Positions 12,201 through 31,512 of a stretch of DNA of 64,000 nt are shown in pieces; the first letter of the stretch is position 1; each line of letters opens with the position of its first letter. The position numbers and the translations under genes are program-made. Location: contig OU612068.1 in NCBI GenBank assembly GCA_914767715.1, forward strand, positions 1,860,001-1,924,000, written 5' to 3'. The notes under the pieces were generated by a model. That model did no database searches. It was not told where the DNA came from and worked only from the letters and a program-made list of their open reading frames with translations. Origin of the DNA: Membranipora membranacea. Its lineage: Eukaryota; Bryozoa; Gymnolaemata; Cheilostomatida; Membraniporidae.

Positions 12201-15200
12201 TCTTCCATAAAATTGTATTAACACTAATGTAAAGGTTTGTTACACAATGACAAGTGTTGATTGTCACTCTAAGCATTACTGGAATAAAACAGAATATATA
12301 TACATATTGACAAGGTAAGAAATAATAGACAATACAAATACAAAACAAGAGTGAGTACTAAGATAAATGTCTGAGCCAGTTGGTATACTTTGTTTAAGGT
12401 CAAGGGGGATAACCACTGTTTATTTGCTCGATACCACACAGCCCCCTTCACAATAAACTACCGTCTATTGTTTATTGTCAAACTGCTGCACCTTCTTCTG
12501 TATTTCTCTAACCTGCCCCGCGACTCGCCGTCTCACCTTTCGCTCTTCAGCCATATAGTCTGCAATCTTCCCCATCGCTGTCTCAATCTCATCATGAATC
12601 AAATCGGCCAACGCGATTTCTTGGTGTACAGATTCCAGTGATTGTTTGATCTCATGGATGAGAACACTCGAGTCCTGTCCTGGTGATGGCACAAGCTGCT
12701 CCAGCGGTGTCATCTTTATCGGTCCTGGTCCTAGTGGTGGGCCTGGTCTCACAGGACTCGGTTGTACTGCTACGACTGGTTTGGACTGTACGGTTGCAAT
12801 AACCGTACGGCGGCCTTCTTTGTTCCTAGTGTCAATAGTCGAACAGTCATATTCCTGTAGGTATGTTGGTCTACGGCGGATACGACCAGTGTTTGTCGGC
12901 TCTTTCCATTCTGAAGTGCTCTCTTCTGTTGTCCATTCCTGAGGCTCCTGTTTAACATCGGTAGTCACAGTGTCTTCCTCATCTGATGGGACCTCGTAGA
13001 CTATCACCTCTCCTGTCTCCTCGACTGACTGTGGTTCCACAGGTATTTCTTCGTCCGCTTGTCTAGGCTTCTGTCCAGCCCTCCTCCGTGGTCGCTGGAG
13101 GTAAGGTTCACTGGAAGCTGGTGCCCTGCCCCCAAGACTTGGACATTCTACAAAAGGCTTTAGCCTCGCTTCGCTTTGTACGGACATCCGCTCTCCCTGT
13201 GCTATGATGTAGGTGTGGTTGGGGCGAACTTCTTTAATAGTATAGGGCCCAACATACTTCTCTTTGAGTTTTCCCATCTCTCCACGCCTCCTTTGGTGGT
13301 TTACCATCCATACAAGGTCACCTACAGCATATAGCGGTGGCTCATCGGTGTCCCTCATTCTCACTGCCTTTTGGCTGAGGCGTAGCTCCTCGTGGACAGC
13401 AATCATACGTTCTCCAAGTTCTATTGCATACTGTGAACGTGATCTCGTGCTTGTGTCTGTTTGTCCATAGGCCAGTAGATCTGGGAGCCGATTCTCCCTC
13501 CCCATGAACATGTAGTTTGGCGTTTCCTTAGTAGCAGTATGGGGTGTTGCTCTAAACACTGCCATTATCTCTGGTAACAAGAGATCCCAGTCTGTTTGTT
13601 GGCCACCTAGGAGTAAGGCTCGCAACGAGTCACCAATAGTCCTGTTATTGCGTTCAACCACTCCATTACCTTGGGGCCGGTATGGCGTCGTGTGTGTTTT
13701 GTTCAGCCCCCATATCGAGCACAACTCTGTCATCAAGTCCGACTCAAATTGAGTCCCCTGGTCGCTGTGAAGTTGCTCCGGTATTCCAAACCGTGAGAAT
13801 ATCTCTGTATGTAGAGCTGAAGCGACAGAGGGTGTTGTGGCATCGGGTATAGGTAAGGCTTTCGCCCAACGGGTGAAGTGGTCACTCAAGACCAAGATCC
13901 ACCGATTACCCCTCGGTGTTAGTGGCATTGGCCCGACTAGATCAATAGCAACCCACTGCCATGGCCGACCGCTGTACAAATGGCGGGTACCTGTTGTACT
14001 CGGTGCTTTACCATGCTTAGCCGCTTGGCACACCTCACATGTTGACAAAGTACGTCTCACCATGCTCACCATTCCATACCAGTACCAGCTCAAACGCAGC
14101 CGTTCTGTAGTGCGACTGGCTCCGCTGTGAGCCATCTGGTGACAACGCCAGATAACCTCTGTTCTCATCAAAGGTGGGCAAATGGCAGGATGTACACTCC
14201 GACCTGGTTTAGTCACCGTGGTACGTAAGATCCCTTGCTCATCCAGGAACAAAGTTGGCCACAGTCTAACCAACATACACAGTTCCTGATCCCCTTCACC
14301 CAGCTCGGCCTGGGAAATCCGTTGTCCAGATTCTATGGCACGATAAATTTGACCTACAGCCCCCGGGGACTGTCTTTGTAGTGTGGCTATGTCATTGTCC
14401 GTCTGTAGGGCAGCAACCCTCTCCTCTTGGTGGCCCTCCACCCCATTAGTTAGTGGGCCCACCTCTCCTTGGTCGACATGTACTGATGCGAAGCCTGATG
14501 CCTGCCATTCATCCAAAACCTCCTGTTGAGTAGGTCCTGATCCACTGCTTTGGATGCGAGCACACTGTTTACACTCACTGCATGGTAAGCGACTCATGCC
14601 ATCAGCATTACCGTGCCTCTTTCCTGGCCTGTATTCAATCGTATAGTTGAATTCCGACAATAGTTCGAGCCATCGAGCTACTTGGCTTGTCGGTTCCACA
14701 CGTCAACATAACCAAATCAGTGAAGCATGATCGGTTCGCACCTTGAAACGCTGACCATACAGGTAGGGCCTAAAATGCTTGACAGCTCGCACCACTGCTA
14801 GCAGCTCTCTGCGAGTTACACAGTAGTTCTTCTCCGCATTGGATAATGTTTTGCTATAATAAGCAATCACCTTTTCTCTATCGTCCTGTTCCTGTGACAA
14901 CACGGAGCCAACGCCGTAATTGCTTGCGTCAGTATCCACCGTGTACTTCAGTTGCGGGTCTGGGTACCCGAGTATAGGGGCAGAGATCATCCTCTGTTTT
15001 AACTCACTGAAGCTATCCCTAGCCTCTTGGGTCCAGTTCCATGGGACCCTTTTTCCTGTCAGATGATGTAACGGGTGTGCAATTGTTGCAAACCCCTCAA
15101 TGTACTGTCGATAGTATCCCACCAGGCCTAGAAATGACTGTAAGTCCACTACCCGGGTTGGTTCCGGCCAACTCTCTATGGCTTCGATCTTCTTAGGGTC

Positions 15201-18200
15201 AGTGGCGATGCCCTCTGCACTGACAACATGACCCAAATACTCTACTTGATGTTGGAACAACGAGCATTTTGATGGTTTTAGCTTCAGCCCCGCGGATTTC
15301 AGCCTTGAGAATACCTCCTCCAATCTCTCCAGATGGGTGGCAAAGTCTTCGCCCATGACAATGACATCATCCAGGTAGAGTAGCAGAGTCCTCCAATGCA
15401 AGCCTCGGAAAATAGATTCCATCAACCTTTGAAAGGTGGCTGGAGCCGATGTCAGACCGAACGGTAAAACCTTCCATTTCCATAAGCCTCCTCTCGTTAT
15501 GAAAGCAGCTTTATCCTGTGCATCCTTACTCAGGGGTACCTGCCAATATCCTGATAGCAAGTCTAACGTACTGAAGTATTTACTTCCAGATAAAGCTTCT
15601 AAGCTCTCATCGATCCGAGGAAGTGGATACGCATCTTGTTGAGTTACGGCATTTAATCGTCGGTAGTCGACGCAAAAGCGCCAAGAGTTGTCTTTCTTTT
15701 TTACTAGAACCACCGGTGAACTCCAGGCTCCTGTTCCGGGTTCTATTACACCTTTCTTTAGTAGGTCTTCTATTTGTGCTTCGACCTCTTTTTCTTTTTC
15801 TGGGCCCAACCGTCTGGCGGGTTGCCGGACGGGCCTAGCTCCAGGCATCAGAGGGATATCATGCTCTACCATTGTTGTGTGTCCCTGGTCATCATCCCCT
15901 GAACTAAACACTTCACTGTACTGCTTGAGTAAACATTTTATCCGAGCGTGCTGCTCTTCAGAGGGGCAAGCGGTCCTGGTTTCCTCCAAAAGTTGTTGCA
16001 GATGACAGGGGAATTTGTGATTCAGCGACCTCTCCTCTACCGCTGAACAGCCCAATGCCCCATCACCTTCCTCAGTTATCCAGGCTCCCACCACTTGGTT
16101 GCGATCTACCCTGGTGAACTTTCCAATCTCTTGTCCAGGTTGTACCAAAAGTTTGGTACCAGAGGGGTTCAGACACCTCAGCCAGATCCTTCCTCCTTCA
16201 TCAGGAATGTTCACACTGCATGCAACCGGGGGGCCTTCACGCGAGCTCTCCACTAGTCCTGTGTAGCCAGTGTGGGGTTGTGTCCTCGGTAGGAAGGCAG
16301 GGATGAGTTGCTCTGCATAAGCAGGGATCTGTACCCGGGATGCCGCTACCACTTTGCAGCTCATTGATACTCCTGTGTTGTCCAGGCATGGGACAATATC
16401 ACCACTTGCAAGCTCCAGATGAGCATCGGCAAAGGATAACTTACATTGCTGCTGGACTAAGAAAGGCATTCCCAAGATAGCATCATCTTTGAGCTTGCAG
16501 ACCACAAAGGTCTCGCTCCACACCAAGTGGGGCATCCTACACTCTAGCCGCAGCTCCCCATAAAATCTCAATGGGCTACCATCTGCTGTTAACCCATAAT
16601 CCTCTTCTGTCTGTTGTAGCTTCCCTCTAACAGAAACGGGCAGTCTATCGAAAACAACTTTTGACAACAAGTTAGTGGTGCATCCAGTGTCAACCAGGAA
16701 CTTAACCTGTTGTTTGGCTATCTTCCCTCCAATGAAATAACTCTCATGGTGTGGGCGAAAGACTGGCTCATCATCCACAGTGAGCTTTCCTATAGATAGG
16801 GGCCGTGCTACTCCAATCATGTCTCTGTGGGGCCCATCTTTAGGGATGGGATTTGGAATATCTTTCGTGACCTCTACTCCTTCGACGGCCGGGCCCTCTT
16901 CAGTACTGGTCGGGGGCTTTGACTGGCATATAGTCCTTTTTCTAGACCGTCGTTTAGTAGGAGATTCCTTGTTTGTTTGTTCCTGCTGCTGGAACGGTTC
17001 TTCATCCGATACTGTTGTGTCCTCACGTAAAATAGTAAATCTATTTTGAAGGCAAACCTCTTTGGGCCGAGGTGGCGCACGCATGGGCAACGCATGCTTT
17101 GGGGCCAACCACCTAGCGGTTTCCGGAGGTCTTGTTGGTCCACGACTGTGACCTTCCCTTACTGTCGTGGACCCTCTTCGTTTCCCGCCGGCCAGGGGTT
17201 GGTAGGACATTCCTTTCTAATATGGCCAGTCTGCTTGCATCCCCAGCAACCATCTTGTTTCGGTGGTGGGCGCCCGCTCCTTCCCCCTTTTGAGTGAGAG
17301 CCTCTATCTGACTTGTCCAATTTATTCTTCAGTTCTGACAATTCCTTAGTAAGGGCCTCCACCGCCTTGGTAATGGTGTGAATGTCTGCTCCATCCGTTG
17401 TCACCTGTCGAACCTGTTCTTCTTTAGTATCGTCAACCTCACGCACTCTTGGTTGTCCTTGGGCTATGGAGCTCTTGGTGACTAGCAAGAACTCATTACC
17501 TGCCCGAACCATATCCTCCAGTGTTTCTGGTTGCCTAGCCAACAAGTGTCCCTGCACACCGGGATGGTTCACTCCAAGTTTAAACCTCTCCATAGTCAGC
17601 CGCCGTCTCACAGGCTCCTCTGCATCGGCATAGGCTACGTTCACTAGTTTCTTTATTTCAGTGCTAAATTCGGCCAAGGAAACTCCCTGTGTTCTCCTAT
17701 ATGAAGCTAACTTAGCCTCTGCCTCTGTGGCTGTGAGTCCATAGTGTAACCGTAGGGTATCCACAATCCCTTGCCAAGTCCCCGATCTACCACATTCTTG
17801 TGCTGGCCCTGATAGGCCTTCTCTTGCTTTCAGAACAATGGTCTCTTCGTCCCACTCCTGGAACAAAGCAATCTCTTGTATCTGTGTAAGAAAGAGCTCC
17901 ACATCACCTTTTCCGTTGAACGTTGGGACTTTCAGTTTCACAGCAGGTATATGGTGTCCAGCCTGAGCCTGAGCGACAGTGGCTCTTATCAGCTCATTAA
18001 GGTTTTGTAGAAATCCTTGTGCATCAGGCGCAGCCGCCTGAACAGGCGGTGCTTGGGCAGGGGGTGGCTGGACAGGCGGTGCCTGTGCCTGAACAGCCGG
18101 TACTTCTGGTTCTTGGTCCTCGCCCGCATCCTGGAGGGCCTGTACCTCATGTTCATCAGCTTGATCCATTCTGTAGTGGGTTGTCCTGGAAGTAGAACGT

Positions 18201-19716
18201 TACACATCCCACTGCTGCCACCAATGTTATATCCTTCCTATTTTGTGTATGACTTGCTTTACCTGGCTATAGAAACTTATAGCAGGTGTTTATTACTGTC
18301 TTGTAATTGTGGCTAATATTTTAGAACTAAAATATTTACGAGCAACTATAAAAACTTATAGTGCACAAATATTAATATAACTACTTGTTTGAGATTATAT
18401 GAACATATAACTCGATTGGGTATTGACTTTGGTACAGCCTCGATGCAAAAACTATCATCAAACTCTGATATTCCAGAAATCCTCCTTAGCTCGATATTTA
18501 GTTTCCGAGATTATATCCGTTTTTAGCCTCGATGCAAAACTATCAACAAACTCTGATATTCCAGAAATCCTCCTTAGATCGATATTAAATAAACATTACA
18601 CAGACATAAGTATTCTGAATATTTATTTTGATTGTTTTTATTTGCTTAACTGCAAAACCGGCAAAACAAAACCTTGCTCTTCCATAAAATTGTATTAACA
18701 CTAATGTAAAGGTTTGTTACACAATGACAAGTGTTGATTGTCACTCTTAGCATTACTGGAATAAAACAGAATATATATACATATTGACAAGGTAAGAAAT
18801 AATAGACAATACAAATACAAAACAAGAGTGAGTACTAAGATAAATGTCTGAGCCAGTTGGTATACTTTGTTTAAGGTCAAGGGGGATAACCACTGTTTAT
18901 TTGCTCGATACCACACACATTAATGTTACTGACACAAAGTCAACACAAATACAATGCTGGTAGTCTATATTAGCAATGAACTAAACCTCATTGATATTAG
19001 TTATTGAAAAAAAGAAGCAAAATAGTCAAAATATAACATTTCATGCTCCTAAAGTTTGGATCATGTAAGAACAATCCATACATCTAGCTGATAAACTCAC
19101 CGACTGTGGGACTTGTCTTCATGGCATGTTTAATGTTTCCAATTTTCTGAAGTAAACAAGTTTTACCTACTCCTACAAGAAAACAAAATATTCATTATAT
19201 CATGTAGTGGTCCAAATGCTCACTGCTACCCTCATAAGTCATTTAAGTCCTGGCAACCGTTATGCAGGTAGGTGCACATAGTCTGTAAACAGCAGCAAAA
19301 ACTTAGCGTAGCACAACTTATCATTAATATTATCTCAGACTACAGGCAGGATTGATCATCAGCGATTGGTCCTGATCTTCAGCAGTTGTTCCTTTGGATT
19401 CCTTGTTGTAATTGAATTACTGCATATAAAATTGCAATATTGTACAATGCAGTGGCTCCATTCACAGGTAGAAGGGTCGGCTGTTGGTACACTTTGGTAG
19501 TGTAGATATTTACCTCCCATTACAATAGTCAATAAGATAATAATTTAGCATCATAGCTGCATCACAAATCTGTCTGGGATTATGTAAACGGTTCCCATCC
19601 CAAAAAACTGGAGTTTGAAGCCACCCACCTGAGTCACCGAGTACGATACATTTGAGTCCATAATCAAAGTCTGTTATGCTCTTTCTAGCACTTGATCCAC
19701 GGTTGATTCCAGACAT
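6244..19716 (-). CDS. Rab2-like small GTPase, divergent tandem paralogue of Rab2 (Rab2L)
   Basis: Exons 19629-19716, 19101-19172, 11424-11491, 10716-10894, 6497-6677 and 6244-6321; intron phases 1,1,0,2,0; 221 aa. It should act as a GTP/GDP switch in vesicle traffic on a secretory or endosomal membrane. All nucleotide-binding boxes are intact: P-loop GDSGVGKT (split between exons 1 and 2), WDTAGQE (across the exon 3/4 junction), NKSD (across exons 4/5) and ETSA. The C-terminus ...KKSCSC is a CXC double-geranylgeranylation signal, and the preceding VNGIKLG matches Rab2's ANGIKLG. Exon sizes and phases mirror the Rab2 gene just upstream, so this is a duplicate. Oddities: the RabF1 segment after the switch I Thr reads VEGVF where Rab2 has IGVEF; intron 2 holds an LTR retrotransposon; intron 4 holds an opposite-strand gene. 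The ATG at 19714-19716 was chosen because the upstream in-frame codon is TTG. Confidence 0.88.
7686..10467 (+). CDS. Secreted protein with two PAN-like Cys modules and an F-type-lectin (F5/8C) domain
   Basis: Exons 7686-7733, 8017-8275, 9088-9363, 9613-9807 and 10205-10467; phases 0,1,1,1; 346 aa. Exon 1 encodes a short hydrophobic leader (MSIHFSRSLLVLITCQ) fitting a signal peptide. Exons 2 and 3 each encode a Cys-rich stretch of PAN/apple type (CAYVCTKDSGCLSF; CVEDCSLTATCAG). Exons 4 and 5 form one discoidin-fold domain of the fucolectin type: an AVDG motif after an AVQSST start, PYWMVNLG, then TGQYVYVEAF and the closing FREVEVFGIC. Such domains bind fucose or other glycans, so an extracellular recognition or matrix role is likely, but ligand residues cannot be checked here. 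The whole gene sits in intron 4 of Rab2L on the opposite strand. Confidence 0.8.
8582..8746. repeat. 83-bp direct tandem duplication in an intron
   Basis: Two copies, starting at 8582 and 8665 and differing at a handful of positions. They lie in intron 2 of the nested lectin gene, hence also inside Rab2L intron 4. No coding potential. Confidence 0.85.
11572..12440 (-). repeat. 3' LTR of the gypsy-type element
   Basis: 869 bp. It contains four head-to-tail 88/89-bp units starting at 11785, 11874, 11962 and 12050. The length excess over the 5' LTR is 176 bp, exactly two units. The last unit carries several extra substitutions (for example CCTTGATG for CCTCGATG). Confidence 0.9.
11785..12112. 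repeat. 88-bp tandem repeat array (4 units) inside the 3' LTR
   Basis: Each unit starts CCTCGATGCAAAA and, except the last, ends at the next GTTTTTAG. The first unit is 89 bp because of one extra A. The fourth is truncated where the LTR sequence continues into AAATAAACATTAC. Confidence 0.9.
12441..12449 (-). promoter_or_regulatory. Putative polypurine tract
   Basis: The minus-strand run GAAGGGGGC lies directly upstream of the 3' LTR, the expected place for plus-strand DNA priming. Confidence 0.65.
12465..14702 (-). CDS. pol: Retrotransposon Pol: RNase H end, integrase and long C-terminal tail (downstream of the stop)
   Basis: In frame with the upstream Pol, separated only by the TGA; it has no obvious start of its own. 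It opens with the end of RNase H (QVARWLELLSEFNYTIEYRPG). The integrase zinc domain (H-X-H in CHQMAHSG, then CEVCQ) follows. The catalytic D,D,E triad is visible in AIDLVGPMP, LHSDQGTQFES and GVVERNNRTIGD. After a GPYTI/EVRP-like C-terminal module comes a tail of about 240 residues: acidic and proline-rich, then a heptad-like helical end (IHEIKQSLESVHQEIALADL) ending in basic residues. The tail is longer than in many gypsy elements and its role is unknown. Confidence 0.9.
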   Translation of the reverse strand, partial: RVEPTSQVARWLELLSEFNYTIEYRPGKRHGNADGMSRLPCSECKQCARIQSSGSGPTQQEVLDEWQASGFASVHVDQGEVGPLTNGVEGHQEERVAALQTDNDIATLQRQSPGAVGQIYRAIESGQRISQAELGEGDQELCMLVRLWPTLFLDEQGILRTTVTKPGRSVHPAICPPLMRTEVIWRCHQMAHSGASRTTERLRLSWYWYGMVSMVRRTLSTCEVCQAAKHGKAPSTTGTRHLYSGRPWQWVAIDLVGPMPLTPRGNRWILVLSDHFTRWAKALPIPDATTPSVASALHTEIFSRFGIPEQLHSDQGTQFESDLMTELCSIWGLNKTHTTPYRPQGNGVVERNNRTIGDSLRALLLGGQQTDWDLLLPEIMAVFRATPHTATKETPNYMFMGRENRLPDLLAYGQTDTSTRSRSQYAIELGERMIAVHEELRLSQKAVRMRDTDEPPLYAVGDLVWMVNHQRRRGEMGKLKEKYVGPYTIKEVRPNHTYIIAQGERMSVQSEARLKPFVECPSLGGRAPASSEPYLQRPRRRAGQKPRQADEEIPVEPQSVEETGEVIVYEVPSDEEDTVTTDVKQEPQEWTTEESTSEWKEPTNTGRIRRRPTYLQEYDCSTIDTRNKEGRRTVIATVQSKPVVAVQPSPVRPGPPLGPGPIKMTPLEQLVPSPGQDSSVLIHEIKQSLESVHQEIALADLIHDEIETAMGKIADYMAEERKVRRRVAGQVREIQKKVQQFDNKQ
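14703..17210 (-). CDS. pol: Retrotransposon Pol: protease, reverse transcriptase, RNase H (upstream part)
   Basis: 835 codons read from the ATG at 17208-17210, although the natural product may be a Gag-Pol fusion. An aspartic protease motif, FLVDTGCTTNLLS, is at about residues 171-183. The RT follows, with the FSTLDLLSGYWQ segment and the catalytic YLDD at about 15366-15377. RNase H has TVDTDASNYGVG and ends at RTDHASLIWLC. A TGA at 14703-14705 then interrupts the frame, and the same frame stays open downstream for 744 more codons. The break lies between the RNase H core and the tether/integrase part. A C-to-T change at a CpG-type codon is one possible origin, but that is inference. Confidence 0.92.
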   Translation of the reverse strand: MSYQPLAGGKRRGSTTVREGHSRGPTRPPETARWLAPKHALPMRAPPRPKEVCLQNRFTILREDTTVSDEEPFQQQEQTNKESPTKRRSRKRTICQSKPPTSTEEGPAVEGVEVTKDIPNPIPKDGPHRDMIGVARPLSIGKLTVDDEPVFRPHHESYFIGGKIAKQQVKFLVDTGCTTNLLSKVVFDRLPVSVRGKLQQTEEDYGLTADGSPLRFYGELRLECRMPHLVWSETFVVCKLKDDAILGMPFLVQQQCKLSFADAHLELASGDIVPCLDNTGVSMSCKVVAASRVQIPAYAEQLIPAFLPRTQPHTGYTGLVESSREGPPVACSVNIPDEGGRIWLRCLNPSGTKLLVQPGQEIGKFTRVDRNQVVGAWITEEGDGALGCSAVEERSLNHKFPCHLQQLLEETRTACPSEEQHARIKCLLKQYSEVFSSGDDDQGHTTMVEHDIPLMPGARPVRQPARRLGPEKEKEVEAQIEDLLKKGVIEPGTGAWSSPVVLVKKKDNSWRFCVDYRRLNAVTQQDAYPLPRIDESLEALSGSKYFSTLDLLSGYWQVPLSKDAQDKAAFITRGGLWKWKVLPFGLTSAPATFQRLMESIFRGLHWRTLLLYLDDVIVMGEDFATHLERLEEVFSRLKSAGLKLKPSKCSLFQHQVEYLGHVVSAEGIATDPKKIEAIESWPEPTRVVDLQSFLGLVGYYRQYIEGFATIAHPLHHLTGKRVPWNWTQEARDSFSELKQRMISAPILGYPDPQLKYTVDTDASNYGVGSVLSQEQDDREKVIAYYSKTLSNAEKNYCVTRRELLAVVRAVKHFRPYLYGQRFKVRTDHASLIWLC
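17159..18169 (-). CDS. gag: Retrotransposon Gag
   Basis: 336 aa from an ATG at 18167-18169, 38 nt after the PBS. The N-terminal third is rich in A, Q and P. The middle resembles the gypsy Gag capsid region (retrotrans_gag type, around FNGKGDVELFLTQIQEIA). Near the C-terminus is one CCHC zinc knuckle, CWGCKQTGHIRKEC (C-X2-C-X4-H-X4-C), for RNA binding. It would form the virus-like particle. The last 52 nt overlap the start of the pol frame in the -1 frame, suggesting frameshifting or reinitiation for Pol expression. Confidence 0.9.
   Translation of the reverse strand: MDQADEHEVQALQDAGEDQEPEVPAVQAQAPPVQPPPAQAPPVQAAAPDAQGFLQNLNELIRATVAQAQAGHHIPAVKLKVPTFNGKGDVELFLTQIQEIALFQEWDEETIVLKAREGLSGPAQECGRSGTWQGIVDTLRLHYGLTATEAEAKLASYRRTQGVSLAEFSTEIKKLVNVAYADAEEPVRRRLTMERFKLGVNHPGVQGHLLARQPETLEDMVRAGNEFLLVTKSSIAQGQPRVREVDDTKEEQVRQVTTDGADIHTITKAVEALTKELSELKNKLDKSDRGSHSKGGRSGRPPPKQDGCWGCKQTGHIRKECPTNPWPAGNEEGPRQ
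18207..18223 (-). promoter_or_regulatory. Putative tRNA primer-binding site of the retrotransposon
   Basis: One base after the 5' LTR, the minus strand reads TGGTGGCAGCAGTGGGA. The leading TGG is complementary to a tRNA 3' CCA end, as expected for a PBS. The cognate tRNA is not identified. Confidence 0.6.
18225..18917 (-). repeat. 5' LTR of the gypsy-type element
   Basis: 693 bp, matching 11572-12440 along its length. It holds two units of the 88-bp internal tandem repeat (starting at 18438 and 18527), against four in the other LTR. Minus-strand ends are TGTG...AACA. Confidence 0.9.
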
Positions 19717-21803
19717 GTTGTCTTGTGACTGTCGATTCAATGTGACACAATAACACTACCCTATTATGCCTGATCAAAGTATCAATAGAACTGCAATGTT
19801 CCCTTGGTCTCTGTTGATGCTACGTCGTCTTAGTCGATAGGTATGGATCCAGCTAGGAGGCTCTTTTACAGTTGAAACTGATGCAAACCCGTAAAATACG
19901 AAGATGCCTTTTACATAGGTGTCCAAGTGATAGAGACAATAATAATAATAATATCTGCTTCTAATTTGTCCTTGGTACACTATGAGTATACAACATTGTC
20001 CCCAATAAGAAAGAATTTTATCACTTATCAAATTAATACAATTGCTTCCAATCAGCTGCTCTCAATGAAATGGCATAACAAGTGGCGAGCTTGTATTATT
20101 TATGGAGCTTGCCTCTCTGAGTCAGATAGCCTGAGACTTTTATTCAAACAATGGAATAGAACCAGGAAGTAGGTGATACCACCCATCATCTACGCACATA
20201 TTGTGAAGTCATTTGTAAGAGATGAAAGGTTGCTTCTGATTTGTCATCAGCATTATCAAAACACATAAGTCTCGTGATCTTATTGGAAAGACACGCTAAA
20301 GTTATCCATGACATCTTGAGGTTTGAAAAGCACAAAAAAATGATTATTTTAGAGTCCATCAGTCGGGAAAATTCCTGATATCATCAGATTCGAAAGGAAT
20401 TATCAGCATTTGGTGGATGGAGGGGGACTTTTGGTCTCATCACGCATAACGAAACTTATCCTGGAGTATCTAAGAGTGTTATAGATAAAATCATATTCAT
20501 ACAAACAAATATAAGCCATGGTATCATATAAATAGAGACATTATATTTGTTGCAGTAGTAGAATTAAGACAGGTCACAGAAACGCTAAAAATGCACGACA
20601 TTGTTGTTCACACACATTTTATAGCAGTACTATTGCCATTGTATCACAATAGCCTGTCACAAATGAGAATCATGATAATTATAGAAACAGTAACAATTTT
20701 AAGACAACGATGGTAGTACATGAAAACATGGGCAGACAACTTGCCCCTGACAGACAACTCGCCCTTGACAGACATTCTCACCATCTGAGGATAACACGAT
20801 TATCACGATAGAAGTTAGACCAAAGACAATAATCCTGACAGACAGCACTACATGGAATACTCAATAATGTTACAAGACGTATCATATATCAACCATAATA
20901 CTGTCATAAATAGACAAGGTTTGCACAGTACTAGATTTGCACAAGCTTGTAACTATATAATTACATATAAAGTTTCTGTATTATAATATGTTAGCATGGA
21001 TGTGGTCATACTTATAAGACATATGTATATATTTAATACCCCACTGTCATGATCTGTTCTAATTTGTTTGTTTTCTCCTTTATTTTTCTGCAAAATAAAT
21101 AGACGGTGAATTAGTCAAGTAGTCATTCAAAGTGAGAAGTTTACATAACCACCTACTTTTTGGTCTGTATCTGACCTGATGGTTTTACAAATATAACCTC
21201 AGTACAGTACAAAGGGCTTTGTAATGCTCAGCTTAAAATTCTTCGAAGCACAAGTTATTGCAAAAAGAAGTTATAGGCCAATCAGGCGTATACAATGTTC
21301 TGACTTAGTGAAGAGAGTTATCTAAAGGGACTGCGCACTGCGCCATATGACTAATTTTCCAACACTCCTTTTATTCCATATCACCAATCCAAGCGATGGC
21401 TCATGCAGATAATTCTTTGTTATAATATTTACTTCAAAAAGCTAAAGCACACAAAAGTATCTTAAGTATTCAGATAACACCTTCATTGGAAACTCCAGAA
21501 ACTTATCCACTATTACATCCTCACTATGCTTGATTGACTCATTACTTCTCTCTTCTCCCAAATACATCACAAGGTACCAGTCATCACAACTAATGCTATC
21601 CAGAGGAAAAATCTCATCGGCCACGGAAAAAGCATGCGGCTCCTCAAAGGGTAGCTATATCAGCCCTGTGGTGTATATTGAGGATCGGCCACTGTAACAG
21701 CAGTTAAAAGGGTAAAAAATGAGGTGAACAGTTTAAGACTTGACTTGGAGACTTACAATGAGTGAGTGGTGAGATAGACTAGAGAATGTAATAGTATAAG
21801 AGA
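19717..21803. other. Spacer between the two Rab2 paralogues, no gene recognised
   Basis: About 2.1 kb. It should contain the promoter and 5'UTR of Rab2L and the 3'UTR of Rab2. A minus-strand AATAAA (TTTATT near 21079) could serve Rab2 polyadenylation. No supported coding frame. Confidence 0.5.

Positions 21804-31512
<9,709 letters not shown>

Larger units (their letters stand above)
11572..18917 (-). mobile_element. Ty3/gypsy-type LTR retrotransposon, nearly intact
   Basis: Order on the minus strand: 5'LTR (18225-18917), primer-binding site, gag, protease-RT-RNaseH, integrase, polypurine tract, 3'LTR (11572-12440). It lies in intron 2 of Rab2L in the same transcriptional orientation. Domain order PR-RT-RH-IN identifies Ty3/gypsy. 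No envelope frame is present. Flanks carry a short duplication, CACA at 11568-11571 and 18916-18919, if the LTR is read as TGTGG...AACA; the adjacent TG dinucleotide run leaves the outer edge ambiguous by 2 bp. Apart from a tandem-repeat difference, I see only about three substitutions over the shared LTR outside the last repeat unit, so the insertion looks recent. One in-frame stop in pol makes this copy probably non-autonomous. Confidence 0.93.

Noticed and set aside
11770..12221. Open frames across the 88-bp LTR repeat
   Set aside because: The repeating peptide is a by-product of a near-multiple-of-three repeat in non-coding LTR sequence.
14703..14705. TGA in pol as a selenocysteine codon
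   Set aside because: No reason for a selenocysteine between RNase H and integrase, and no hairpin evident. A mutation or readthrough is simpler.
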